Below, one piece after another: positions 7,370-13,184 of a stretch of DNA of 13,421 nucleotides (its first letter is position 1; each line of letters opens with the position of its first letter). Under the pieces are notes generated by a model that had not been told where the DNA came from, searched no databases, and was given only the letters and a program-made list of their open reading frames with translations. The position numbers and the translations under genes are program-made. Origin of the DNA: Candidatus Njordarchaeum guaymasense (GTDB taxonomy: Archaea > Asgardarchaeota > Njordarchaeia > Njordarchaeales > Njordarchaeaceae); contig JAUQYT010000080.1 of NCBI GenBank assembly GCA_030587605.1, positions 1 to 13,421 on the forward strand. The letters are read 5' to 3'.

Positions 7370-8250
7370 TTGGACTCAACACCCTTTGTCGTCTTTATCT
7401 TTTCGAGTATCCATTCGAGCATGTCCTGGATGCCTGAACCAGTCTTTGCACTGGTTTCAACAACTTTCCATTCTCTGCCCTGCATCAATTCAGGGAGGTT
7501 CAATTTAGTAGTTAGCTGCTCGGTGTTGAGTGTCCCCTCAACATCTTGCTTGTTTGCCACAATCAAAACTGGCAATCCTTTCAGGAGATCAGCCTTCAAT
7601 GCGAGGCTTGCAAGTACGTCCCGTGCTTCGCCAAGTGTATCGTCATCGGAAGCATCTATCACGTAAACCATTACGTCCGGGCTGCCTACTATCAATGAGT
7701 CCCATATACTCCTAAAAGATTTGTGCCCAGAGACATCACAGTTAACCAGTTTGATGCCTTCAGCAAAAAAGGAAGTAACACTAAGCCCTATCGTGAGAGA
7801 TGCCGGTACGAACTCTCCTTGCCCTATTCTGTCAATTAGGCTTGACTTCCCAGAAGCTTCCAAGCCAAGCCAGACAACATTAAAAGATGACTCCACACGC
7901 GCAACAGGAGCAGCCTCCACACTGAGCATATGTGTGCACTTGCCCTTGTCACTTAGTTCCCTTGTCGCAGGCTCCAAGGAGGTTACTGCTTCACCAACTC
8001 TGCACAGAATTCTCCCGCTGGCAAAGTCTTGTATGCAAACCCTTGCAACATAATCCTGTGGAGCGTAGCCTGCAATCTGGGTCAAGATCGGCTTCGCATC
8101 ATCCAGACTCCCTTTCTTCAAGACGTCTTCTAGTTCCTCGACTTGACCACTGAACTCAGCTCGCTTGAGCATTTCTTCTTCGATTCCTTGTTTCTTTGCA
8201 AGAATTGTTCGCCGCCTTCTAATGACATCCATCAGACGATTGCCGGGCAT
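7366..8250 (-). CDS. Arf/SRbeta-like small GTPase with N-terminal extension
   Basis: A 294-residue protein. The C-terminal 170 residues are a small GTPase: P-loop GLEASGKSS at 129-137, switch I Thr in LTIG at 152-155 (Arf proteins have PTIG), switch II DVSGHKSFRS at 172-181, NKQD at 233-236 and TSAK at 266-269. The GLxAxGK loop, the TIG motif and the region after switch II place it in the Arf/SRbeta/Sar branch rather than Ras/Rab. His176 occupies the place of the catalytic Gln of Arf, as in SRbeta (PGHES). Residues 1-62 are helical, with a basic stretch RRRR at 11-14; residues 65-120 appear mainly beta and are of no family I recognise. There is no Gly2 for myristoylation and no C-terminal Cys for prenylation. 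No clear Shine-Dalgarno precedes ATG 8250; an in-frame stop 45-48 bases upstream rules out a much longer start. Confidence 0.88.
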   Translation of the reverse strand: MPGNRLMDVIRRRRTILAKKQGIEEEMLKRAEFSGQVEELEDVLKKGSLDDAKPILTQIAGYAPQDYVARVCIQDFASGRILCRVGEAVTSLEPATRELSDKGKCTHMLSVEAAPVARVESSFNVVWLGLEASGKSSLIDRIGQGEFVPASLTIGLSVTSFFAEGIKLVNCDVSGHKSFRSIWDSLIVGSPDVMVYVIDASDDDTLGEARDVLASLALKADLLKGLPVLIVANKQDVEGTLNTEQLTTKLNLPELMQGREWKVVETSAKTGSGIQDMLEWILEKIKTTKGVESK

Positions 8251-8354
8251 TGGGGGTCCCTTGGAGCTGAGCCTATCAATGGATGGAGCCTAAGACACTA
8301 TGGCTACAAGCCGTTTGTTCATGGAAATGATGTAACCTTAATGCAAGCATGTTA

Positions 8355-8363
8355 CTAAAATAC
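8355..8363 (-). promoter_or_regulatory. Weak TATA-like element for the GTPase pair
   Basis: On the minus strand this reads GTATTTTAG, about 105 bases before the GTPase ATG at 8250, implying a leader of about 80 bases. It is the best A/T-rich candidate in the 199-base gap between the kinase and GTPase genes. Nothing else was recognised in that gap; the pair could also be read through from the kinase. Confidence 0.25.
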
Positions 8364-8449
8364 GTTATTATGTCTCCATGAAACAACATCGCCAATTTGT
8401 ACGAATTCAGAACGACATAGTAGATTGCTGCTCTTCACCTAGTATTTCA

Positions 8450-9373
8450 TTACAGATGACTTCTGTTGATCAATGACTCTACTGCCTTCACATCGGGCAG
8501 ACCTCTGCAACCAGACTTGAGAGTTTTGAGAGCGCCTGCAGCGTTCCCATATCTGGCACACTCTTGGAGAGGTTTCCCCCTAAGAAAACTGTATATGAAT
8601 CCAGCGTTGAATGCATCCCCCGCCCCCGTAGTATCAACAGGCTTGACCTTAAAAGCAGGAACATCCATGTTTTGCTCCCGGGTGACCACAGTGCATCCAA
8701 GGGCGCCACGTTTAACAGCAACCGTAGACGGTCCCTTGGCTAGGAGCTTTGACGCAGCCTTAACAACATTTTTCTCACCTGTTATTGCAATAGCTTCTCC
8801 CTCATTTGGGAGAAAGATGTCTACCCCTTGCAGCGCTTCCGCAACGTCCCAGCGCCCAGAAGGATCCCACCCCGTGTCAAGCGAAGTAGTCATACCCGTC
8901 TTACGCGCCTTCATTAGAATCTGTGGAACTGAATCGCGGAGCGCCTTCAGAAGTGCGAAGCCACCAATATGAAGATGCCTAGCTCCTCTCAGCGCCCTTT
9001 CATCAATGTCGCCAATTCTAAGCAGCTCGGTGGGACCTAGAAACGATATCAAAGCTCTTTCCCCATTCTCCGAGACAATTGAAACAGTAACACCCGTGGT
9101 AGTATCAGGATCAACTTTAACGTAAGTAGTTGAGATACCAAAAGATTTCATCTCGTCAAGAATTAGTTTGCCAAAGTAGTCTTCGCCAACGCGCCCAACG
9201 AATCGGCACTCATCCCCTAATCTTGAAATAGCAAAAGCAAAGTATCCCGTAGAACCAGCTGGTGAAACCACCATGTCGTGTACTAGGATCTCACGCCCGA
9301 TCTGCGGGCGCTCGCCACCTACCATAGATATGTCTATGTTCAGGTCTCCCAAGGCAACGACTACGTTACCCAT
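8450..9373 (-). CDS. PfkB/ribokinase-family sugar or nucleoside kinase
   Basis: A 307-residue kinase of normal family length. It opens VVALGDLNIDI, the usual first strand of the family. The first signature region is VSPAGSTGYFAFAISRLG, where the common GGxxxN has become AGSTGY, so sugar recognition may be atypical. DTGWDPSGRW and FLPNEGEA follow in the middle. The phosphoryl-transfer signature DTTGAGDAFNAGF ends the core, with D253 as the expected catalytic base and GAGD as the anion hole. Substrates of such kinases include ribose, fructose, 2-keto-3-deoxygluconate and nucleosides; the sequence alone does not decide. ATG 9373 is preceded by GGTGGTAA about 10 bases upstream. It is 199 bases before the GTPase gene on the same strand and divergent from the E2 gene. 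Confidence 0.9.
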   Translation of the reverse strand: MGNVVVALGDLNIDISMVGGERPQIGREILVHDMVVSPAGSTGYFAFAISRLGDECRFVGRVGEDYFGKLILDEMKSFGISTTYVKVDPDTTTGVTVSIVSENGERALISFLGPTELLRIGDIDERALRGARHLHIGGFALLKALRDSVPQILMKARKTGMTTSLDTGWDPSGRWDVAEALQGVDIFLPNEGEAIAITGEKNVVKAASKLLAKGPSTVAVKRGALGCTVVTREQNMDVPAFKVKPVDTTGAGDAFNAGFIYSFLRGKPLQECARYGNAAGALKTLKSGCRGLPDVKAVESLINRSHL

Positions 9374-9420
9374 CCAGAAATTACCACCAATAGCATGTCA
9401 CTCTTATCATTGACAGGAAG

Positions 9421-9440
9421 TCTCTCATATACTTGAGAGA
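9421..9440. promoter_or_regulatory. Inverted repeat, candidate operator for the kinase
   Basis: TCTCTCA, six bases (TATACT), TGAGAGA: perfect 7-base arms. It covers the predicted transcription start of the kinase gene, downstream of its TATA-like box, where a repressor would act. It also lies about 70 bases upstream of the E2 promoter, so it could in principle serve both directions. No known binding motif recognised. Confidence 0.35.
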
Positions 9441-9444
9441 AAGC

Positions 9445-9454
9445 TTAATTTAAA
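9445..9454 (-). promoter_or_regulatory. TATA-like promoter for the PfkB-family kinase
   Basis: On the minus strand it reads TTTAAATTAA, about 75 bases before the ATG at 9373. Predicted transcription start is near 9424, inside the inverted repeat at 9421-9440. An alternative TATA-like GTATATG lies inside that repeat. Confidence 0.4.
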
Positions 9455-9508
9455 CCATTACTTCAAGGATCAACCTCGTGGCAAAACTGCGCCAATAACA
9501 TAGTTAGG

Positions 9509-9517
9509 CTTTTAATG
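9509..9517 (+). promoter_or_regulatory. TATA-like promoter for the E2/lplA genes
   Basis: CTTTTAATG, about 52 bases before the E2 ATG, predicting transcription start near 9540 and a leader of about 30 bases that includes GGAG at 9555-9558. It resembles the CTTTTAAG element before E1alpha, which would suit coordinated expression of E1 and E2 from separate promoters. Confidence 0.4.
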
Positions 9518-9568
9518 CCAAAATAGCAATCTGCTTAGAAGAAAAAGCTCCTCGGAGACTAGAGTGGC

Positions 9569-10870
9569 ATGGTTACGCCATTGATTCTACCTTCCTTCAG
9601 CCTTGGAATGAAGGAAGGAACCATCCTCAAGTGGTTCAAGAAGGAAAAGGACAGCGTTGAAAGAGGCGAGCCCGTTGTGAAGGTCTTTGGGGAGAAGATG
9701 GAAGTCGACCTCGACTCACCTGCATCAGGAAATCTCCTTAAGATCTTGTACGGCGAGAAAGCTGAGGTTCCCGTTTCCACTGTCATAGGACTGATTGGAG
9801 AACTCGGAGAGGACACTTCAACCTACCTCACTCAACTTGGAAAAGGAGCCCCTGTCTCTCTCGTCGCTACACCTGTCGCGGGACAGGTTGCGCCAGCAGT
9901 TCAAGCCCCCCCTATTTTAGGAGCGGTTGCTTCAGCTCAAGTTCATGCCGGGATTGCACAGAAGTCGCCTCAGCCGTCTGGGCGTATTAGGGCATCCCCT
10001 GCGGCGAGGAGAACTGCAAGAGAAAGGAACATCGACTTGGGAACGGTGACGGGAACCGGTCCAGCTGGGAGAGTAGTTGCCAAGGACATGTTGTCACCCG
10101 CTGAGCAAAAAGCTGTTCCAGTATCTTCTAGACCTGAACTTGGTGTTGTCGCTGGGTTCAAGGATACGCGGAAAGTGAAGCAGGTAGCCCCAATGTCTCC
10201 TATAAGAAAAGTAATCGCTAAGAGGATGTCTCAGAGTGCCAGAACTGCTCCTCACATAACCGTGATAATGGAGACTGACATGTCTGAAGTCATGAAGCTC
10301 AGAGAAAAACTGTTGCCTGAAGTTGAGAAGAGAGTAGGAACCAAACTGTCATACACCGACATCATAGTGAAGGCAGTAGCAAAGGCGCTCGAAGAATTCC
10401 CCATGGTGAACTCAACGCTAGTGGATGAGAATAACATTAAGATCTTTGACGAGATCAATGTAGGGGTCGCCATAGCGACAAAGGAAGGACTTATAGTCCC
10501 AGTCATACGGAACGCCAACAGGCTTTCGGTGGCTGAAATAAGTGCTACCTTGAGCCAACTTATAGATAAGGCAAACAAGGGAAAACTCACACCCGACGAG
10601 ATGTCAGGTGGAACATTCACGGTAACGAGCCTAGGTATGTTCGGGGTAGACGTGTTTATGCCCATCATAAACCCACCCGAGAGCGGAATACTCGCAGTGG
10701 GCAGAATAACGAGGAAACCAGTCGTCGACGACAAAGGACAGATAGTAGTAAGACCGATGGTATTCTTAGCGCTGGCAGTCGATCACAGGGTGATCGATGG
10801 GGCTCCAGGCGCAGAGTTCCTACAGAGAATAAAAGAGATACTGGAATACCCATTTGCGTTGAACTACTAG
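9569..10870 (+). CDS. Dihydrolipoamide acyltransferase, E2 component of the 2-oxoacid dehydrogenase complex
   Basis: A 433-residue core protein of the complex. Residues 1-80 are a lipoyl domain; the lysine expected to carry lipoate is K43 in GEKMEVDLDSPASG. A flexible Ala/Pro-rich linker (about 85-137) leads to the peripheral-subunit-binding domain at 140-175 (RIRASPAARRTARE, then GTGPAGRVVAKD), which holds E1 or E3. The catalytic acyltransferase domain runs from about 200 (MSPIRKVIAKRM) to the end. The active-site motif DHRVIDG is at 405-411, with H406 as general base. A single lipoyl domain and this length are normal for archaeal and many bacterial E2 proteins. It transfers the acyl group from E1 to CoA. 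The ligase gene follows 12-21 bases later, so charging of K43 is probably its job. The presence of the binding domain implies that an E3 exists elsewhere in the genome. Confidence 0.94.
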   Translation: MVTPLILPSFSLGMKEGTILKWFKKEKDSVERGEPVVKVFGEKMEVDLDSPASGNLLKILYGEKAEVPVSTVIGLIGELGEDTSTYLTQLGKGAPVSLVATPVAGQVAPAVQAPPILGAVASAQVHAGIAQKSPQPSGRIRASPAARRTARERNIDLGTVTGTGPAGRVVAKDMLSPAEQKAVPVSSRPELGVVAGFKDTRKVKQVAPMSPIRKVIAKRMSQSARTAPHITVIMETDMSEVMKLREKLLPEVEKRVGTKLSYTDIIVKAVAKALEEFPMVNSTLVDENNIKIFDEINVGVAIATKEGLIVPVIRNANRLSVAEISATLSQLIDKANKGKLTPDEMSGGTFTVTSLGMFGVDVFMPIINPPESGILAVGRITRKPVVDDKGQIVVRPMVFLALAVDHRVIDGAPGAEFLQRIKEILEYPFALNY

Positions 10871-10891
10871 TACGAACTGGAATTGGTGTTG

Positions 10892-11728
10892 ATGGCGCCA
10901 AATATCTACGGTGAGGCTAGACATCGCAGTCCCCAGAAGAAACCTCCTTCTTTTTATGGTGAACGAGTTTGGCGGTTAGTTGATTTCGAGTACGACGACG
11001 CTGTACTCAATCTAGCGGTCGAAGAGGCGATCATGGAGAAAGTCTGTCAAGGGGAGGCGCCCAACACGATAAGGTTCTGGACAAACCCCAGACCAACAGT
11101 TGTGATTGGGAAGTTCCAGATCCCTGAATTTGAAGTGGACAAAGAAGTATGTGAGAAACACGGGGTTGGCGTTGTAAGAAGATTCACTGGCGGCGGGACC
11201 GTTTACCATGACAGAGGCAACCTGAACTACGCGATATCCGTTAGACGTGACAACCCTCTTATTCCACCAACAATAGACAAGATCAGACCAGCATTGTGCG
11301 CAGGCGTTGTCGAAGCACTAAAATTATTTGGCTTAAATGCCAAGTTCGAACCAAGAGGCGTATACATCCACGTGAAGGGAGAAAAGGTTTCTGGGATGGC
11401 AGCGCTAGTGACGCGAACAGCAGTCTTCCTGCATGGAACCCTCTTAATCAACTCAGATCTCACAAGACTCAGACAAGTTCTTAGCATGCCGCCCTATCCC
11501 AAGGATGCTGGGCTCAAACGGTTTGTGAAGAGCACCAGAAAAGAAGTCACAAGTATCCAAGAGCAAATGGGCAGAGAAGTATCAGTTAATGATGTGAAGG
11601 AAGCGCTTAGGAAAGGCTTCGCCAAAGCTCTGGGAATAGAGCTTCAACAGGGAGAGCTTCTCACCTCTGAACTTAAGCAGGCTGAGGAGATTGTCAACAA
11701 GAGAAGAAATGAGATCATTGTCTCCTAA
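10892..11728 (+). CDS. lplA: Lipoate-protein ligase, catalytic subunit (LplA-type)
   Basis: A 278-residue member of the LplA/LipB/BPL fold. Landmarks: WRLVDFEYDDAVLNLAVEEA at the start of the domain (residues 27-46), TIRFW at 59-63, the lipoyl-AMP-binding loop RRFTGGGTVYHDRGNLNY at 96-113, the catalytic lysine in GEKVSGMA (K165), and FLHGTLLIN at 179-187. The catalytic Cys region of LipM-type octanoyltransferases is not seen, which favours a ligase that uses free lipoate. Archaeal ligases of this size lack the C-terminal domain and need a separate LplB protein; none is visible here. Starts at 10883 (TTG), 10886 (GTG) and 10892 (ATG) are all in frame; ATG 10892 is taken. The first 25 residues, rich in Pro and basic residues, are an addition to the usual domain. 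It is co-transcribed with the E2 gene. Confidence 0.88.
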   Translation: MAPNIYGEARHRSPQKKPPSFYGERVWRLVDFEYDDAVLNLAVEEAIMEKVCQGEAPNTIRFWTNPRPTVVIGKFQIPEFEVDKEVCEKHGVGVVRRFTGGGTVYHDRGNLNYAISVRRDNPLIPPTIDKIRPALCAGVVEALKLFGLNAKFEPRGVYIHVKGEKVSGMAALVTRTAVFLHGTLLINSDLTRLRQVLSMPPYPKDAGLKRFVKSTRKEVTSIQEQMGREVSVNDVKEALRKGFAKALGIELQQGELLTSELKQAEEIVNKRRNEIIVS

Positions 11729-11760
11729 GGTCCCTAATGGAAGGACATGTTAGGAAACAC

Positions 11761-11769
11761 CTTATTATA
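11761..11769 (+). promoter_or_regulatory. TATA-like promoter for the mini-ORF/zinc-ribbon pair
   Basis: CTTATTATA preceded by purine-rich GGAAAC that fits a BRE. Its centre is about 27 bases before the ATG at 11792, so the transcript is predicted to begin at or within a base or two of that ATG (leaderless). Confidence 0.45.
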
Positions 11770-11791
11770 GTAAGCGCGCCCGCTAAGTACC

Positions 11792-11866
11792 ATGAGTTTC
11801 AAGTTTAAGAAAGGAGTTCTGGAACGTGTGCCCGCTCTCCCAATAGCCAGATTGGAGATGATATAA
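11792..11866 (+). CDS. 24-residue mini-ORF, candidate leaderless leader peptide
   Basis: The ATG lies just where transcription is predicted to start from the TATA-like box at 11761-11769. The product begins MSFKFKKGVLERVPALPIAR and is 24 residues long; basic at the front, no known family. Its TAA shares one base with the ATG of the next ORF (TAATG), so ribosomes ending here could restart on the zinc-ribbon gene. It could be a real microprotein, a coupling leader, or chance; coding evidence is limited to the promoter spacing and the overlap. Confidence 0.4.
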   Translation: MSFKFKKGVLERVPALPIARLEMI

Positions 11867-11997
11867 TGAAGGTAACCGCATATTGCAGGCTCTGCGGAAG
11901 GATGAAGGCGATAACAAAGATGGAGTTTGGAAATCGACTCACTGTCAAGCTGGACTGCGGACATAAGGCTTGGGGGACCAACCCACTCAAGGACTAG
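11866..11997 (+). CDS. Small zinc-ribbon protein (43 residues)
   Basis: A 43-residue ORF beginning MKVTAYCRLC. Cys7 and Cys10 (CRLC) and then Cys31 and His33 (CGH) form a plausible four-ligand zinc site with about 20 residues between the pairs, the layout of a minimal zinc ribbon. The rest is basic and hydrophilic, so nucleic-acid or protein binding is possible, but no function can be assigned. GGAGATGAT at 11854-11862 gives a good ribosome binding site a few bases before ATG 11866, and the start overlaps the stop of the preceding mini-ORF. The gene lies 137 bases after lplA on the same strand and appears to have its own promoter, so a link to lipoylation is not implied. Small zinc proteins of this type are often missed by gene callers. 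Confidence 0.6.
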   Translation: MKVTAYCRLCGRMKAITKMEFGNRLTVKLDCGHKAWGTNPLKD

Positions 11998-12356
11998 GAA
12001 GAATAGAGGGAAATGAGTCGGAATCAAATTTCATGAAAGGTCTGGGCTCGCATTCGTTCAGAACATCCGCCCACGACAGACTGATGTGATACCTGGACAA
12101 TGCAGTCGCTAGTGTGCGCTCTTCTCTTATGATAGGTCTGGGTTCTAGGATTTAAGAAAATATTGGCTCACCCTAAACATTAGGCGATGCCTGTAGTGTC
12201 GTCAGACACTGTCAAAGAGATTTGCAGACCTGTGGAAGAAGCACATGGGTCTGCTGTTTTTGAACGATAATGCGCTGAACAAGAATAGGCAGGCTGAGTT
12301 GGAAAATGAAGGGTGAGCAGGACATTAGATGAGGACTACTTGAGATACATTCCTTA

Positions 12357-12367
12357 GGTTCTTATAG
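12357..12367 (+). promoter_or_regulatory. TATA-like promoter for the AhpD-fold gene
   Basis: GTTCTTATAGT lies about 80 bases before ATG 12445. Predicted start of transcription is near 12388, at the head of the CATTGCAG direct repeat at 12389-12406. This leaves a leader of about 55 bases with GAGGTG at 12429-12434. Confidence 0.35.
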
Positions 12368-12388
12368 TAGTTTGATTCCAGAAGAAGA

Positions 12389-12412
12389 CATTGCAGGTCA
12401 TTGCAGAACCTG
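12389..12412 (+). repeat. CATTGCAG direct repeat with overlapping inverted repeat
   Basis: CATTGCAG occurs at 12389-12396 and again at 12399-12406, spaced exactly 10 bases, one helical turn. CAGGT (12394-12398) and ACCTG (12408-12412) form an inverted repeat across the second copy. The element sits at the predicted transcription start of the AhpD-fold gene, so it could be an operator; in RNA it could form a short hairpin. No known family recognised. Confidence 0.4.
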
Positions 12413-12444
12413 AACATCAAAGAGATTAGAGGTGTATCTTGGAG

Positions 12445-12789
12445 ATGCCCGAACAAGTTGAGGAAATCCTAAAGGAATTCGAAACCTATTTTGTAAGAAT
12501 GAGAAAGGAAATACCAGAAACCGTAGACTCTTTTAGAAACCTCCTATCAAGTGTTCACAAGGATGGTGCCCTGTCAGGAAAATTCAAGGAACTCATCTGC
12601 ATAGCAATCTCAATCTGCGTTGGCTGCGAAGCTTGTATTGTCCACCATACTAAGCAAGCCATTGAAGCAGGTGCAACCAATGCCGAAATTATGGAAGCAT
12701 GTGCAGTAGCCATAGTCATGGGAGGGGGTCCTGCAGCAACACAAGTAGGCTTGGTCATGAAGACGATCGAGAAGTGGGGGAGAAAATAA
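12445..12789 (+). CDS. AhpD-like / carboxymuconolactone decarboxylase family protein
   Basis: A 114-residue, all-helical protein of the CMD/AhpD fold. The redox signature is clear: E49 followed 12 residues later by C61-E-A-C64 and then H68 (C-x2-C-x3-H), with an extra Cys at 58. The region GATNAEIMEACAVAIVMGGGPA at 76-97 is typical of the family. As I recall, the Glu-to-Cys spacing matches that in mycobacterial AhpD, whose Cys pair is reduced by lipoylated E2 and in turn reduces a peroxiredoxin. Members of the family also include decarboxylases without the Cys pair, which this is not. Hence a disulfide or peroxide reductase role is more likely than decarboxylation; its electron donor is unknown. 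ATG 12445 is chosen, with GAGGTG 10 bases upstream; an in-frame TTG at 12439 is the alternative. No peroxiredoxin gene is in view. Confidence 0.85.
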   Translation: MPEQVEEILKEFETYFVRMRKEIPETVDSFRNLLSSVHKDGALSGKFKELICIAISICVGCEACIVHHTKQAIEAGATNAEIMEACAVAIVMGGGPAATQVGLVMKTIEKWGRK

Positions 12790-13184
12790 GGTAGACTAGG
12801 ATAACTCCCATCATGTCTGCCACTGATATGTCCTTGAGCTTATTGGACCTGTGAGAAGAAGAAAGCGTGTACAAGACCTCCCTAACAAATCCGTGTTCGA
12901 GTGTCCGATCAATCAACAATCTAGGGTAATAACCAGCAAGAATGATATGGTGTCGGCACCAAGAACCAGCACCCTTGAGAACTTACGCCTCATTGGAGTT
13001 TGGACTCTCTCCGGGTGATATCGTTCATTATTCCTCGTCTCCAGCAGTCCTTGAACTTTAAACCCAGCGTGACAAATCACAAGATTTTTATTACGCGGAT
13101 ACACCTGTTCTGCTGGCAGCAGTTGTGGAACTCTCGGATTTGTTTTGCCGTGAGATTTCCAGAAAAAGGGGGTCAACATGTACA
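12790..13184. other. Geneless stretch before the TPR gene
   Basis: About 395 bases without a convincing ORF. A minus-strand ORF of 102 codons crosses it but shows no family features and overlaps the TPR start. Near the right end are a TATA-like element (13085-13093) and a short palindrome (13110-13122). No tRNA or other RNA gene was recognised. Confidence 0.4.
13085..13093 (+). promoter_or_regulatory. TATA-like promoter for the TPR gene
   Basis: TTTTTATTA preceded by CACAAGA. Predicted transcription start is about 13113-13118, which falls in the palindrome CTGCTG-G-CAGCAG at 13110-13122 (perfect 6-base arms). The palindrome could be an operator or chance. Confidence 0.35.

Larger units (their letters stand above)
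11998..12444. other. Geneless stretch with scattered promoter-like and repeat elements
   Basis: About 450 bases with no convincing gene. It holds an A/T-rich TATA-like patch at about 12149-12164, a hairpin (AGTGTC, GTCA, GACACT) at 12195-12210, short ORFs of 18-27 codons, and the promoter of the next gene at about 12357-12367. A 39-codon open stretch around 12197-12316 (reading RFADLWKKHMG and ending ELENEG) lacks a start codon at its head and may be the remnant of a lost gene. No tRNA or known RNA was recognised. Confidence 0.4.

Noticed and set aside
8250..8450. Small ORFs in the kinase-GTPase gap (about 24 codons)
   Set aside because: No ribosome binding site or promoter at a fitting distance, and no family features.
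6853..9568. The GTPase/kinase block as a mobile insertion into the dehydrogenase locus
   Set aside because: No terminal repeats, target duplications, integrase or transposase, and no obvious change in base composition were seen.
10252..10734. Minus-strand ORF of 160 codons
   Set aside because: Antisense to the E2 catalytic domain, which is certain from its motifs; Ser/Thr-rich shadow translation.
12885..12912. GTTCGA-like segment suggesting a tRNA T-arm
   Set aside because: The flanking bases do not pair into a T stem and no acceptor or anticodon arm is found nearby.
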